A stretch of DNA of 64,000 bases from an uncultured Rhodospirillaceae bacterium (GCA_937927415.1 CALBDS010000063.1:1-64000), one strand, 5' to 3'; counted from the stretch's first letter, positions 52,213 to 60,727 are shown. Made by a program: numbers and translations. Notes: generated by a model from the sequence alone, not told the origin.

Positions 52213-52518
52213 ATGGCCAAGACCAGCTCCGTCGAAAAGAACAAGCGGCGGATGAAGATGGCAAAGCAGTTCGCGAACAAGCGCGCGAAGCTCAAGTCCA
52301 TCGCCAAAGATCCCTCGGTGTCGCCGGAAGACCAGTTCGCTGCCCGCCTTAAGCTGGCCGAACTGCCGCGCAATTCGTCGAAGACCCGTATCCGGAACCG
52401 GTGTGAACTGACCGGCCGTCCGCGGGCCTTTTATCGTAAGTTTAAGCTGTCGCGCATCGCGCTGCGGGAACTGGCCTCGACCGGCCAGATCCCCGGCATG
52501 GTGAAGTCGAGCTGGTAA
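52213..52518 (+). CDS. rpsN: 30S ribosomal protein S14 (zinc-free form)
   Basis: A 101-residue long form of S14. It has only one Cys (NRCELTGRPRAFYRKFKLSR) and so lacks the four-Cys zinc site of the short form. It begins MAKTSSVEKNKRRMKMAKQF. Confidence 0.97.
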   Translation: MAKTSSVEKNKRRMKMAKQFANKRAKLKSIAKDPSVSPEDQFAARLKLAELPRNSSKTRIRNRCELTGRPRAFYRKFKLSRIALRELASTGQIPGMVKSSW

Positions 52519-52531
52519 GGAGGACCGCAAG

Positions 52532-52930
52532 ATGGCTTTGAGCGATCCCCTCGGCGATATGCTGACCCGCATCCGCAACGGACAGCGGGCACGTATGGCG
52601 TCCGTGGAAAGCCCGGCTTCCAAGCTGCGCACCACCGTCCTGGAAGTCCTCAAGCGCGAAGGCTACATCCGTGGCTATTCCGAAGAGGAAGTGCGTCCGG
52701 GTATCCGCAATCTGAAGATCGAGCTGAAGTACCACGAAGGCGAACCTGTGATTAAGCAGATCGCCCGTGTGTCGAAGCCCGGCCGCCGCGTCTACTCCAA
52801 GATCGCCGATCTGCCCCGTATCTATAACGGTCTCGGCATCGCGATCCTGTCCACGCCGCGCGGCGTGATGTCCGACAACGAGGCCCGCACCGCCAACGTC
52901 GGCGGTGAGGTTCTCTGCCGCGTCTTCTAA
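52532..52930 (+). CDS. rpsH: 30S ribosomal protein S8
   Basis: A 132-residue primary 16S rRNA binder that in E. coli also represses the spc operon. It begins MALSDPLGDMLTRIRNGQRA; YNGLGIAILSTPRGVMSDNE is the conserved C-terminal core. AAGGAGG precedes the ATG. Confidence 0.98.
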   Translation: MALSDPLGDMLTRIRNGQRARMASVESPASKLRTTVLEVLKREGYIRGYSEEEVRPGIRNLKIELKYHEGEPVIKQIARVSKPGRRVYSKIADLPRIYNGLGIAILSTPRGVMSDNEARTANVGGEVLCRVF

Positions 52931-52940
52931 GGAGAGCGCG

Positions 52941-53474
52941 ATGTCCCGAATTGGCAAACATCCCGTTCCCGTCCCCGCCGGCGTCGATGTCAAGATCGAC
53001 GGCAAGGTGGTGTCGGTGAAGGGCAAGCTCGGTCAGCTCTCTTTGACGCTGGTCGATGATGTCACGGCGGAACTGGCCGACGGCAAGGTCGTCGTCAAGC
53101 CCGCCAACGACAGCCGGCGCGCCTACACCATGTGGGCGACCTCCCGGACGCTGGTGAACAACATGGTGAAGGGTGTGGCCGACGGCTACACCGTGAACCT
53201 GGAAATCAACGGCGTCGGTTACCGCGCGGCCGTGCAGGGCAAGGAGCTGGTCATGCAGCTCGGCTTCAGCCACGACGTGAAGTACCCGATCCCGGAAGGC
53301 ATCGCCATTAAGTGCGACAAGCCGACGTCGATCACGATCACCGGCTTCGACAAGCAGAAGGTCGGCCAGGTCGCGGCGGAAATCCGTGGTTGGAAGAAGC
53401 CTGAACCCTACAAGGGCAAGGGCATCAAGTACGACAACGAAACCATCCTCCGCAAGGAAGGTAAGAAGAAGTAA
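52941..53474 (+). CDS. rplF: 50S ribosomal protein L6
   Basis: A 177-residue protein near the sarcin-ricin loop. It begins MSRIGKHPVPVPAGVDVKID; EINGVGYRAAVQGKELVM and RGWKKPEPYKGKGIKY are conserved. The ATG follows AAGGAGAG; the longer frame from 52905 is rejected. Confidence 0.97.
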   Translation: MSRIGKHPVPVPAGVDVKIDGKVVSVKGKLGQLSLTLVDDVTAELADGKVVVKPANDSRRAYTMWATSRTLVNNMVKGVADGYTVNLEINGVGYRAAVQGKELVMQLGFSHDVKYPIPEGIAIKCDKPTSITITGFDKQKVGQVAAEIRGWKKPEPYKGKGIKYDNETILRKEGKKK

Positions 53475-53480
53475 CCCGCC

Positions 53481-53843
53481 ATGCTCAATAGCAAGCAACT
53501 GCAAGAGCGGCGTAAGCAGCGCGTTCGCGCTTCGATCGCCAAGAAGGCCGGCGGGCGGCTTCGTCTGTCGGTGCATCGCACCAACCTTCACATCTACGCC
53601 CAGATCATCGACGATGCGGCGGGCCGCACTCTGGCGTCGGCGTCTTCTTCCGAGAAGGCGCTGCGCGAGGAGATGAAGCACGGCGCCAACGTCGAAGCGG
53701 CCAAGAAGATCGGTCTTCTGATCGCCGAGCGCGCCAAGGCGGCCGGCGTTTCCGAAGTGGTCTTCGACCGCGGCGGCTATCTCTATCATGGCCGGGTCAA
53801 GGCCCTGGCTGAGGCGGCCCGCGAGGGCGGCCTGTCCTTCTAA
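53481..53843 (+). CDS. rplR: 50S ribosomal protein L18
   Basis: A 120-residue 5S rRNA-binding protein. It begins MLNSKQLQERRKQRVRASIA; VFDRGGYLYHGRVKALAEAA is the family C-terminus. Confidence 0.97.
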   Translation: MLNSKQLQERRKQRVRASIAKKAGGRLRLSVHRTNLHIYAQIIDDAAGRTLASASSSEKALREEMKHGANVEAAKKIGLLIAERAKAAGVSEVVFDRGGYLYHGRVKALAEAAREGGLSF

Positions 53844-53856
53844 GGGAGCCTGGACT

Positions 53857-54432
53857 ATGGCACGTGAACGAGGCGAACGCGGCGACCGGGATCGGCAGCC
53901 GCGTGATCGCGAAGAAAGCGAACTGATCGAGAAGCTGGTCGGCATCAACCGCGTCGCCAAGGTCGTCAAGGGCGGCCGGCGCTTCGGTTTCGCCGCCCTG
54001 GTGGTGGTCGGTGACGGCAAGGGCCGCGTGGGCTACGGCTCCGGCAAGGCCCGCGAAGTCCCGGAAGCCATCCGCAAGGCGACCGATCAGGCCAAGCGCG
54101 GCATGATCCGTGTTCCCCTGCGCGAAGGCCGCACCCTGCATCATGACTCCAACGGTCACTTCGGTGCCGGCCGGGTCGTGCTGCGGTCGGCCCCGGCGGG
54201 TACCGGCATCATCGCCGGTGGTCCGATGCGCGCGATCTTCGAAGCCCTGGGTGTTGCGGACGTGGTGACCAAGTCGATTGGCACCTCCAACCCGCACAAC
54301 ATGATCAAGGCGACCTTCGACGCGCTCAGCACCGTCGTCAGCCCCCGTTCGGTGGCGGCCCGCCGTGGCCGTCGCGTGAGCGACATCCTCGGCCGCCGTG
54401 AAACCGGTACGGCCGAGGCGAAGGAGGCGTGA
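53857..54432 (+). CDS. rpsE: 30S ribosomal protein S5
   Basis: A 191-residue protein at the mRNA entry site and decoding region. The core has VVKGGRRFGFAALVVVGDGK, GYGSGKAREVPEAI and GTSNPHNMIKATFDAL. An N-terminal extension of about 20 residues is rich in Arg, Asp and Glu (ARERGERGDRDRQPRDREES). The ATG at 53857 follows AAGGGAG. Confidence 0.97.
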   Translation: MARERGERGDRDRQPRDREESELIEKLVGINRVAKVVKGGRRFGFAALVVVGDGKGRVGYGSGKAREVPEAIRKATDQAKRGMIRVPLREGRTLHHDSNGHFGAGRVVLRSAPAGTGIIAGGPMRAIFEALGVADVVTKSIGTSNPHNMIKATFDALSTVVSPRSVAARRGRRVSDILGRRETGTAEAKEA

Positions 54433-54433
54433 G

Positions 54434-54625
54434 ATGGCTGAGAAGAAGACTGTCGTCGTCACCCAGATCCACAGCGGCGCCGGGCGCAAGTCCGATCAGG
54501 TCGCAACCCTGAAGGGGCTGGGTCTGAACAAGATGAACCGGACCCGCGAGCTGGAGGACACTCCGGCTGTGCGGGGCATGATCGCCAAGGTCGCGCATCT
54601 GGTTCGCGTCGAGAACGAGGGCTGA
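54434..54625 (+). CDS. rpmD: 50S ribosomal protein L30
   Basis: A 63-residue protein. KTVVVTQIHSGAGRKSDQVA and TLKGLGLNKMNRTRELEDTP are diagnostic. The ATG at 54434 is one base after the rpsE stop. Confidence 0.96.
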   Translation: MAEKKTVVVTQIHSGAGRKSDQVATLKGLGLNKMNRTRELEDTPAVRGMIAKVAHLVRVENEG

Positions 54626-54629
54626 TGCC

Positions 54630-55112
54630 ATGAAGCTGAACGATCTTCGTGACAACGCCGGTGCTCGTAAGGCGCGCATCCGCGTCGGCCGTGGTATCGG
54701 CTCGGGCAAGGGCAAGACCGGCGGCCGTGGCGTGAAGGGTCAGACCTCGCGCACCGGTGTGTCGATCAACGGCTTCGAAGGCGGCCAGATGCCGCTGCAC
54801 CGCCGGCTTCCGAAGCGTGGCTTCACGAACATTTTCCGTGAAGAATACGCTGTCGTGAACGTCGGCTCGGTGCAGAAGGCCATCGACGCTGGCAAGCTGG
54901 ACGTGTCCCAGACCATCGACGCCGCGGCTCTGGAAGCCGCCGGCGTGGTCGGCAAGGGCAAGAAGGCGGGCGTCCGTCTGCTGGGCAAGGGTGAGTTCAC
55001 CGCCAAGGCGAACTTCTCCCTGGCCGGGGCGTCCAAGTCGGCGATCGAAGCGGTGGAAAAGGCGGGTGGCTCGGTCACCCTGCCGGCAGCCGCCGCCGAA
55101 GCCGCCGAGTGA
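54630..55112 (+). CDS. rplO: 50S ribosomal protein L15
   Basis: A 160-residue protein that stabilises large-subunit rRNA late in assembly. It begins MKLNDLRDNAGARKARIRVG; the Gly-rich GRGIGSGKGKTGGRGVKGQ and FEGGQMPLHRRLPKRGF motifs are typical. It ends in an Ala-rich tail. It is separated from rpmD by 4 nt. Confidence 0.97.
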   Translation: MKLNDLRDNAGARKARIRVGRGIGSGKGKTGGRGVKGQTSRTGVSINGFEGGQMPLHRRLPKRGFTNIFREEYAVVNVGSVQKAIDAGKLDVSQTIDAAALEAAGVVGKGKKAGVRLLGKGEFTAKANFSLAGASKSAIEAVEKAGGSVTLPAAAAEAAE

Positions 55113-55119
55113 TCCCGTG

Positions 55120-55201
55120 GGACCGCATCCGTGCGGTCCCCGGTCGAACCCGACAGTGATGTTGGTGCGCGGGGCGGCCTGCCGTGTGGCAGGACCGCCC
55201 C
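55120..55201 (+). terminator. Two adjacent hairpins between rplO and secY
   Basis: Hairpin one: GGGACCGCA (55120-55128) with TGCGGTCCC (55133-55141). Hairpin two: 55173-55184 with 55189-55201, a 12-bp stem with one bulged A, followed by GTTTG. The weak T-run suggests an mRNA-processing or stability element or a partial attenuator rather than a full terminator. Confidence 0.5.
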
Positions 55202-55258
55202 GTTTGCATATTGGGACCCGCACACGGGTCATCCACACTGGGATCAAGGATCGAAGCC

Positions 55259-56599
55259 ATGGCATCAGCGGCCGAGCAGCTTGCCGCAAACATCAATTTC
55301 GGCGCCTTTGCCAAGGCGACGGAACTGAAGAAGCGCATCTGGTTCACCTTGGGCGCTCTCATCATCTACCGGCTGGGAACCTACATCCCGTTGCCGGGGA
55401 TTGATCCGCACATTCTTCAGGACGTTTTCCGGCAGCAGGGCGGCGGCATCCTCGGCATGTTCGACATGCTGGCCGGCGGTGCGTTGCAGCGTATGACCAT
55501 CTTTGCGCTGAACATCATGCCGTACATCTCGGCCTCCATCATCGTGCAGCTTCTGACGGCGGTGTCGCCGACGCTGGAAGCCATGAAGAAGGAAGGGGAG
55601 GCCGGCCGGAAGAAGCTGAACCAATACACCCGTTACGGCACGGTGCTTCTGGCCACCGTGCAGGCCTGGGGGCTGGCCGTCGGGGTCGAGGCTATGACCG
55701 GCTCGTTCGGGCCGGCGGTTCATGACCCCGGGCTGTTCTTCCGCCTGACCACGGTGATTACCCTGGTCGGCGGGACGCTGTTCCTGATGTGGCTGGGTGA
55801 ACAGATCACCTCGCGCGGGATCGGCAATGGCATCTCGCTCATCATCTTCGCCGGTATCGTCGCGGAACTGCCGCGCGCACTGGTCAACACCCTGGAACTG
55901 GGCCGTCAGGGCGCCTTGTCCACCATCTTCATCATCGTGCTGCTGGTGATGGCGGTGGGTGTGGTGTTCTTCATCGTCTTCATGGAGCGCGCCCAGCGGC
56001 GCATCCTGGTCCAGTATCCCAAGCGGCAGGTCGGCAACCGCATGTATGGGGGCGAAGCCTCGCACCTGCCGCTGAAGCTGAACACCGCCGGCGTGATCCC
56101 GCCGATCTTCGCCTCGTCGCTGCTGCTTCTGCCGCTGACGGCGGTGGGCTTTGCCGGGGGCAACGGGCCGCAGTGGCTGCAGACCGTGTCGCAGTACATC
56201 GCCCACGGCACACCGCTCTATATGGTGCTGTACGCGGCGCTGATCGTGTTCTTCTGCTTCTTCTACACGGCGATCGTTTTCAACCCGACCGAAACGGCCG
56301 ACAATCTTCGGAAGTACGGCGGTTTCGTCCCCGGCATCCGTCCGGGCAAGAACACCGCCGATCATCTGGATTGGGTCTTGACCCGTCTGACGGTGATCGG
56401 GTCGGCGTATCTTGTCGCGGTCTGCCTGTTGCCGGAAATTCTGATTGCCCAGCACGCGGTTCCGTTTTATTTCGGCGGTACCAGCCTGCTGATCGTGGTG
56501 TCCGTGACCATGGATACGGTGGGCCAGATCCATTCCCATCTGCTGGCGCACCAGTATGAAGGGCTGATTAAGAAAGCGAAGCTTCGGGGGAAACGATGA
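55259..56599 (+). CDS. secY: Preprotein translocase subunit SecY
   Basis: A 446-residue pore protein of the Sec translocon with ten transmembrane helices. Conserved segments include YRLGTYIPLPGIDP, LNIMPYISASIIVQLL, SRGIGNGISLIIFAGIVAEL and NPTETADNLRKYGGFVPGIR. The ATG at 55259 starts MASAAEQLAANINFGAFAKA. Its stop overlaps the adk start. Confidence 0.97.
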   Translation: MASAAEQLAANINFGAFAKATELKKRIWFTLGALIIYRLGTYIPLPGIDPHILQDVFRQQGGGILGMFDMLAGGALQRMTIFALNIMPYISASIIVQLLTAVSPTLEAMKKEGEAGRKKLNQYTRYGTVLLATVQAWGLAVGVEAMTGSFGPAVHDPGLFFRLTTVITLVGGTLFLMWLGEQITSRGIGNGISLIIFAGIVAELPRALVNTLELGRQGALSTIFIIVLLVMAVGVVFFIVFMERAQRRILVQYPKRQVGNRMYGGEASHLPLKLNTAGVIPPIFASSLLLLPLTAVGFAGGNGPQWLQTVSQYIAHGTPLYMVLYAALIVFFCFFYTAIVFNPTETADNLRKYGGFVPGIRPGKNTADHLDWVLTRLTVIGSAYLVAVCLLPEILIAQHAVPFYFGGTSLLIVVSVTMDTVGQIHSHLLAHQYEGLIKKAKLRGKR

Positions 56600-57240
56600 A
56601 TTTGATCCTGCTTGGACCGCCGGGCGCCGGCAAGGGAACTCAGGCGCGCCGCCTGGAAGATACCCGTGGTCTGGTGCAACTTTCCACGGGCGACATGCTG
56701 CGCGCCCTGGTGGCCAGCGGCAGCCCGCTCGGTCAGCAGGCCAAGGACATTATGGCCGCCGGCAAGCTGGTGCCCGATGAACTGGTGATCGAAATGATCT
56801 CCCAGCGCATCGATCAGCCCGACGTGAAGAACGGCTTCATCCTCGACGGCTTCCCCCGCACCGTGGCCCAGGCCGAGGCGCTGGACAAGATGCTGGCCGA
56901 CAAGGGCCTGAAGCTCGACCATGTGATCGAGATGAAGGTGGATGACGCCGCCCTGGTGGAGCGCATCACCGGCCGTTACACCTGCGCCAAGTGCGGCAAG
57001 GGCTATCACGACACCTTCGAAAAGCCGAAGGTGGAGGGCGTGTGCGACCAGTGCGGCAGCACCGAGTTCAAGCGCCGGGCCGACGACAACGCCGCGACGG
57101 TCACCACCCGTCTGGAGCAGTACCACCAGCAGACAGCACCGATTCTCCCCTACTACGCCGAGCGTGGCGTGCTGAAGGGGGTGGATGGCATGGCTGACAT
57201 CGACGTTGTGACCGAGCAGATCGGCGCCATTCTGGGCTGA
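56596..57240 (+). CDS. adk: Adenylate kinase with four-Cys (zinc-type) LID
   Basis: A 214-residue enzyme that interconverts ATP + AMP and 2 ADP. The P-loop is GPPGAGKGTQ, and LDGFPRTVAQAEAL is the AMP-binding motif. The LID has Cys pairs in CAKCGKGYHD and CDQCGS, the pattern of zinc-stabilised adenylate kinases; the E. coli enzyme lacks them. It is coupled to secY by a 4-nt overlap and followed by a hairpin. Confidence 0.96.
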   Translation: MNLILLGPPGAGKGTQARRLEDTRGLVQLSTGDMLRALVASGSPLGQQAKDIMAAGKLVPDELVIEMISQRIDQPDVKNGFILDGFPRTVAQAEALDKMLADKGLKLDHVIEMKVDDAALVERITGRYTCAKCGKGYHDTFEKPKVEGVCDQCGSTEFKRRADDNAATVTTRLEQYHQQTAPILPYYAERGVLKGVDGMADIDVVTEQIGAILG

Positions 57241-57244
57241 TGAC

Positions 57245-57278
57245 GAACGGCGGACGGTTTTATGACCGTCCGCCGTTC
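57245..57278 (+). terminator. Stem-loop after adk
   Basis: A perfect 13-bp stem (57245-57257 with 57266-57278) and an 8-nt loop, followed by TGCTTTG. It separates the spc part from the alpha part of the ribosomal cluster. Confidence 0.7.
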
Positions 57279-57285
57279 TGCTTTG

Positions 57286-57313
57286 TTGACAGGACGATCC
57301 GTTCTTTTATACT
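57286..57313 (+). promoter_or_regulatory. Promoter of the alpha operon
   Basis: TTGACA (57286-57291) and TATACT (57308-57313) with a 16-bp spacer: close to sigma-70 consensus. The roughly 180-nt leader to rpsM contains two short GC hairpins (GGCCC-CTTC-GGGCC and GGCCCC-ATGC-GGGGCC). Confidence 0.8.
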
Positions 57314-57496
57314 GCGCGCCCTCGGAACCCGAAGGGTACGCATGACCTTCGGCGGTTTGTTGCATCCTGTTTCAAGGGTGCGTTTGAGCCGCCGGACCAT
57401 GCTCATCGGATGATGAGTGAAGTTTATGGCCCCTTCGGGCCAGCAACGTTGAGATGGCCCCATGCGGGGCCGTGTAGTTGATCGAGGAGAGCAGGC

Positions 57497-57865
57497 GTGG
57501 CGCGTATCGCTGGCGTCAACATCCCCGCGCAGAAGCGTGTGGAGATTGCGTTGACCTACATCCATGGTATCGGCCCGTTCAAGGCCAAGGAAATCTGCGG
57601 CAAGCTGGGTATCCCGGCTGAGCGCCGTGTGAATCAGCTGACGGACGACGAAGTCCTTCGCATCCGCGAAACCATCGACGCCGATTACCGCGTCGAAGGT
57701 GATCTGCGCCGCGAAGTGGCGATGAACATTAAGCGTCTGATGGACCTGGGCTGCTACCGCGGCCTGCGTCACCGTAAGGGCCTGCCGGTCCGCGGTCAGC
57801 GCACGCACACCAACGCTCGCACCCGCAAGGGTCCGGCGAAGCCCATCGCGGGCAAGAAGAAGTAA
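57497..57865 (+). CDS. rpsM: 30S ribosomal protein S13
   Basis: A 122-residue head protein bridging to the 50S subunit. It begins MARIAGVNIPAQKRVEIALT; RGLRHRKGLPVRGQRTHTNA is the conserved C-terminus. The GTG start follows GAGGAG. It begins the alpha operon. Confidence 0.97.
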   Translation: MARIAGVNIPAQKRVEIALTYIHGIGPFKAKEICGKLGIPAERRVNQLTDDEVLRIRETIDADYRVEGDLRREVAMNIKRLMDLGCYRGLRHRKGLPVRGQRTHTNARTRKGPAKPIAGKKK

Positions 57866-57882
57866 TTTAAGGATATCCTGCC

Positions 57883-58281
57883 ATGGCTAAGCCGTCCGCT
57901 GCTTCTCAGCGTTTGCGCCGCCGCGAGCGTAAGAACATTACCTCGGGTGTTGCGCATGTGAACGCGTCGTTCAACAACACCATGATCACCATCACCGACG
58001 CCCAGGGCAACACCATTGCCTGGTCCTCGTCGGGCACGATGGGGTTCAAGGGGTCGCGTAAGTCCACCCCCTATGCCGCCCAGGTTGCCGCCGAAGACGC
58101 GGGCCGCAAGGCCCAGGAACACGGCATGAAGACCCTGGAAGTGGAAGTGAAGGGTCCCGGTTCGGGCCGTGAGTCGGCGCTGCGCGCCCTCCAGTCCATC
58201 GGCTTCACCATCACCTCCATCCGTGACGTGACGCCGATCCCGCACAACGGCGTTCGCCCGCCGAAGAAGCGTCGCGTCTGA
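57883..58281 (+). CDS. rpsK: 30S ribosomal protein S11
   Basis: A 132-residue platform protein. NITSGVAHVNASFNNTMITI and DVTPIPHNGVRPPKKRRV are typical. rpsD does not follow it, in keeping with alphaproteobacterial gene order. Confidence 0.98.
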   Translation: MAKPSAASQRLRRRERKNITSGVAHVNASFNNTMITITDAQGNTIAWSSSGTMGFKGSRKSTPYAAQVAAEDAGRKAQEHGMKTLEVEVKGPGSGRESALRALQSIGFTITSIRDVTPIPHNGVRPPKKRRV

Positions 58282-58416
58282 TTTTTGCGTTTGTTTTCGC
58301 TCCCGCGGGGGTGTTCGTTCCGGGACAGGCCGGCTGCCGCCATCGCAGCCGGCCCCGAAGTGGAACAGAGCACGCCCGCGGGATCGTTGTGACCCGATGG
58401 CAATGAGGCTATTCCC

Positions 58417-59433
58417 GTGATCCAGAAGAACTGGCAGGAACTGATTAAGCCGAGCAAGCTGGAAATCCAGACCAGCGATGATCCCGATCGCGTTGCGACG
58501 GCGATCGCCGAGCCGCTGGAACGCGGTTTCGGCCTGACGCTCGGCAACGCTCTGCGCCGTGTGCTGCTGTCGTCGCTGCAGGGTGCGGCGGTGGTGTCGA
58601 TCCAGATCGACGGCGTTCTGCACGAGTTCTCGTCCATTCCGGGCGTGCGCGAGGACGTGACCGATATCGTCCTCAACATCAAGACCATGGGCCTGCGCAT
58701 GCACGGCGATGGGCCGAAGCGCATGCGTCTGCGCGCCGAAGGCCCCGGCGAAGTCCGCGCCGGCATGATCGAAACCGGCCCCGACATCGCCGTCATGGAC
58801 CCGGATCTGGTCATCTGCACGCTGGATTCCGGCGCCAAGCTGAACATGGAACTGACCGTTGCCACGGGCAAGGGCTATGTTCCGGCCTCGCAGAACCGTC
58901 CCGAGGACGCGCCGATCGGTCTGATCCCGGTGGACGCCCTGTTCTCGCCGGTGCGCAAGGTGTCGTACAAGGTGGACAACGCCCGCGTGGGCCAAGTCAC
59001 CGACTATGACCGTCTGTCCATGTCGATCGAGACCAACGGTGCGGTGAAGCCGGAAGACGCGGTGGCGCTCGCCGCCCGCATTCTTCAGGACCAGCTCCAG
59101 CTCTTCATCAACTTCGAAGAGCCGACCCACGCGGTCGCCGAGGAAAAGCACGAGGAGGTTCCGTTCAACAAGAACCTGCTCCGCAAGGTGGACGAGCTGG
59201 AACTGTCGGTCCGTTCGGCCAACTGCCTGAAGAACGACAACATCGTCTACATCGGCGATCTGGTCCAGAAGACCGAAGCCGAAATGCTCCGCACCCCCAA
59301 CTTCGGCCGCAAGTCCTTGAACGAAATCAAGGAAGTGCTGGCTCAGATGGGGCTGCACCTGGGTATGGAAATCCCCAACTGGCCGCCCGAGAACATCGAA
59401 GAGCTGGCCAAGCGGTTGGAAGAGCCGTACTGA
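58417..59433 (+). CDS. rpoA: DNA-directed RNA polymerase subunit alpha
   Basis: A 338-residue subunit. The N-terminal dimerisation domain has FGLTLGNALRRVLLSSLQGA, and the C-terminal DNA- and activator-binding domain (about 245-330) has LSVRSANCLKNDNIVYIGDL and FGRKSLNEIKEVLAQMGL. The GTG start at 58417 gives MIQKNWQELIKPSKLEI. Confidence 0.98.
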   Translation: MIQKNWQELIKPSKLEIQTSDDPDRVATAIAEPLERGFGLTLGNALRRVLLSSLQGAAVVSIQIDGVLHEFSSIPGVREDVTDIVLNIKTMGLRMHGDGPKRMRLRAEGPGEVRAGMIETGPDIAVMDPDLVICTLDSGAKLNMELTVATGKGYVPASQNRPEDAPIGLIPVDALFSPVRKVSYKVDNARVGQVTDYDRLSMSIETNGAVKPEDAVALAARILQDQLQLFINFEEPTHAVAEEKHEEVPFNKNLLRKVDELELSVRSANCLKNDNIVYIGDLVQKTEAEMLRTPNFGRKSLNEIKEVLAQMGLHLGMEIPNWPPENIEELAKRLEEPY

Positions 59434-59447
59434 GCATAAGAACAGGG

Positions 59448-59522
59448 CGAGAGGGCGCTGCCCTCTCGGCAACTCTCCCGCCAAGGGCCGACGGCCCTTG
59501 GATCCCGGACCAGGGGGTCCGG
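59448..59522 (+). repeat. Three consecutive stem-loops between rpoA and rplQ
   Basis: CGAGAGGGC/GCCCTCTCG (59448-59456, 59460-59468, loop 3 nt), CCAAGGGCC/GGCCCTTGG (59481-59489, 59493-59501, loop 3 nt) and CCGGACC/GGTCCGG (59505-59511, 59516-59522, loop 4 nt), then CCTTTC. All stems are perfect. The dense array looks like a dispersed intergenic repeat element, or an mRNA-processing site within the operon. Confidence 0.7.
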
Positions 59523-59603
59523 CCTTTCAATGCCGATTCATAAGGGTTGGAAGGGTCACCATCGGTTCCCTGAGGGGGGCCTTGCCATGAAGGAGACGTG
59601 GAT

Positions 59604-60029
59604 ATGCGTCACGGAATGAACGGGCGTAAGCTCAACCGCACCACCAGCCACCGCAAGGCCATGTTCTCGAACATGGCGAACGCTCTGATCAAGCACGAGC
59701 AGATCACCACCACCCTGCCCAAGGCGAAGGACCTGCGTCCGATCGTCGAAAAGCTCATCACCCTGGGCAAGAAGGGTGGCCTGGCCAACCGTCGTCTGGC
59801 GTTCTCCCGCCTGCGCGACGACGCCATGGTGTCCAAGCTGTTCGGCGCGCTGGCCGAACGCTACAAGGACCGTCAGGGCGGCTATGTCCGTATCCTGAAG
59901 GCCGGCTTCCGTTACGGCGACGCCGCCGCCATGGCCGTGATCGAACTGGTTGACCGCGATGTGGAAGCCAAGGGCCAGGATTCGGGTCCGGTCATCATCG
60001 CCGATGAGACCGAAGGCGAAGCGGCGTAA
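59604..60029 (+). CDS. rplQ: 50S ribosomal protein L17
   Basis: A 141-residue protein near the tunnel exit. It begins MRHGMNGRKLNRTTSHRKAM; AEREKDRQGGYVRI-like segment (YKDRQGGYVRILKAGFRYGD) is conserved. The ATG at 59604 has AGGAGA 7 nt upstream, preferred over the GTG at 59598. Last gene of the ribosomal cluster. Confidence 0.97.
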   Translation: MRHGMNGRKLNRTTSHRKAMFSNMANALIKHEQITTTLPKAKDLRPIVEKLITLGKKGGLANRRLAFSRLRDDAMVSKLFGALAERYKDRQGGYVRILKAGFRYGDAAAMAVIELVDRDVEAKGQDSGPVIIADETEGEAA

Positions 60030-60059
60030 CGCAGCCGTCGCCATGCGGTGATAAGATCA

Positions 60060-60100
60060 AAGCCCTTCCCCAGCCTGACGGGCCGGGGAAGGGCTTTTTT
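60060..60100 (+). terminator. Rho-independent terminator of the ribosomal cluster
   Basis: AGCCCTTCCCC (60061-60071) pairs perfectly with GGGGAAGGGCT (60085-60095), followed by a run of T to 60100. It closes the alpha operon 30 nt after rplQ. Confidence 0.9.
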
Positions 60101-60132
60101 CGTTTCCCTCGCTTTTCAAAAGCTGTGGCCGG

Positions 60133-60711
60133 ATGCTGAAACCGCTTTATGACTGGATCTTGCGGCGTTCCCAACGGCGGGACGCCGTATGGTGGATGGC
60201 CGGTGTGTCCTTTGCGGAAAGCTCGTTCTTTCCCCTGCCGCCCGACATCATGCTGATACCCATGTGTCTGGCCGACCGGCAAAAGCTGTGGCGCTACACC
60301 AACATCTGCGCGCTGGCGTCGCTGGTGGGCGGGATGGTCGGCTATGCCATCGGCTATTACCTGTTCGAGACCATCGGACGGATGGTGATCGAGGCCTATG
60401 GGGCGCACGAGTCCTTCGCCGGATTCCAGCATGCCTTCGATACTTATGGGCCGTGGTTCCTGATCCTCAAGGGGGTGACGCCCATCCCCTATAAGCTGCT
60501 GGCGATTGCCGCGGGCTTTGCCAAGCTGGATCTGACGGTCTTTGTCCTGTGTTCCATCGTCGCGCGTTTCTCACGCTTCTACATGATCGCCATCCTGCTG
60601 CATTTCTACGGGCCGCAGGTGCAGGAGGTGATCGAGAAACGGCTGATGCTGGTGACCACCGTGATGCTGGTGGTGGTGATCGGCGGCCTGTTGAGCTTCA
60701 AGGTATTCTGA
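60133..60711 (+). CDS. DedA/YqaA-family (SNARE-associated) membrane protein
   Basis: A 192-residue inner-membrane protein of the YqaA branch of the DedA superfamily, whose members transport lipids or support membrane homeostasis. Motifs: SFAESSFFPLPPDIMLIPM (the FxxPxPPD pattern), GGMVGYAIGYYLFE and GVTPIPYKLLAIAAGF. Four to five hydrophobic helices are seen. It follows the ribosomal terminator and appears monocistronic. Confidence 0.85.
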   Translation: MLKPLYDWILRRSQRRDAVWWMAGVSFAESSFFPLPPDIMLIPMCLADRQKLWRYTNICALASLVGGMVGYAIGYYLFETIGRMVIEAYGAHESFAGFQHAFDTYGPWFLILKGVTPIPYKLLAIAAGFAKLDLTVFVLCSIVARFSRFYMIAILLHFYGPQVQEVIEKRLMLVTTVMLVVVIGGLLSFKVF

Positions 60712-60727
60712 CGGGAGATGCCCCCGT

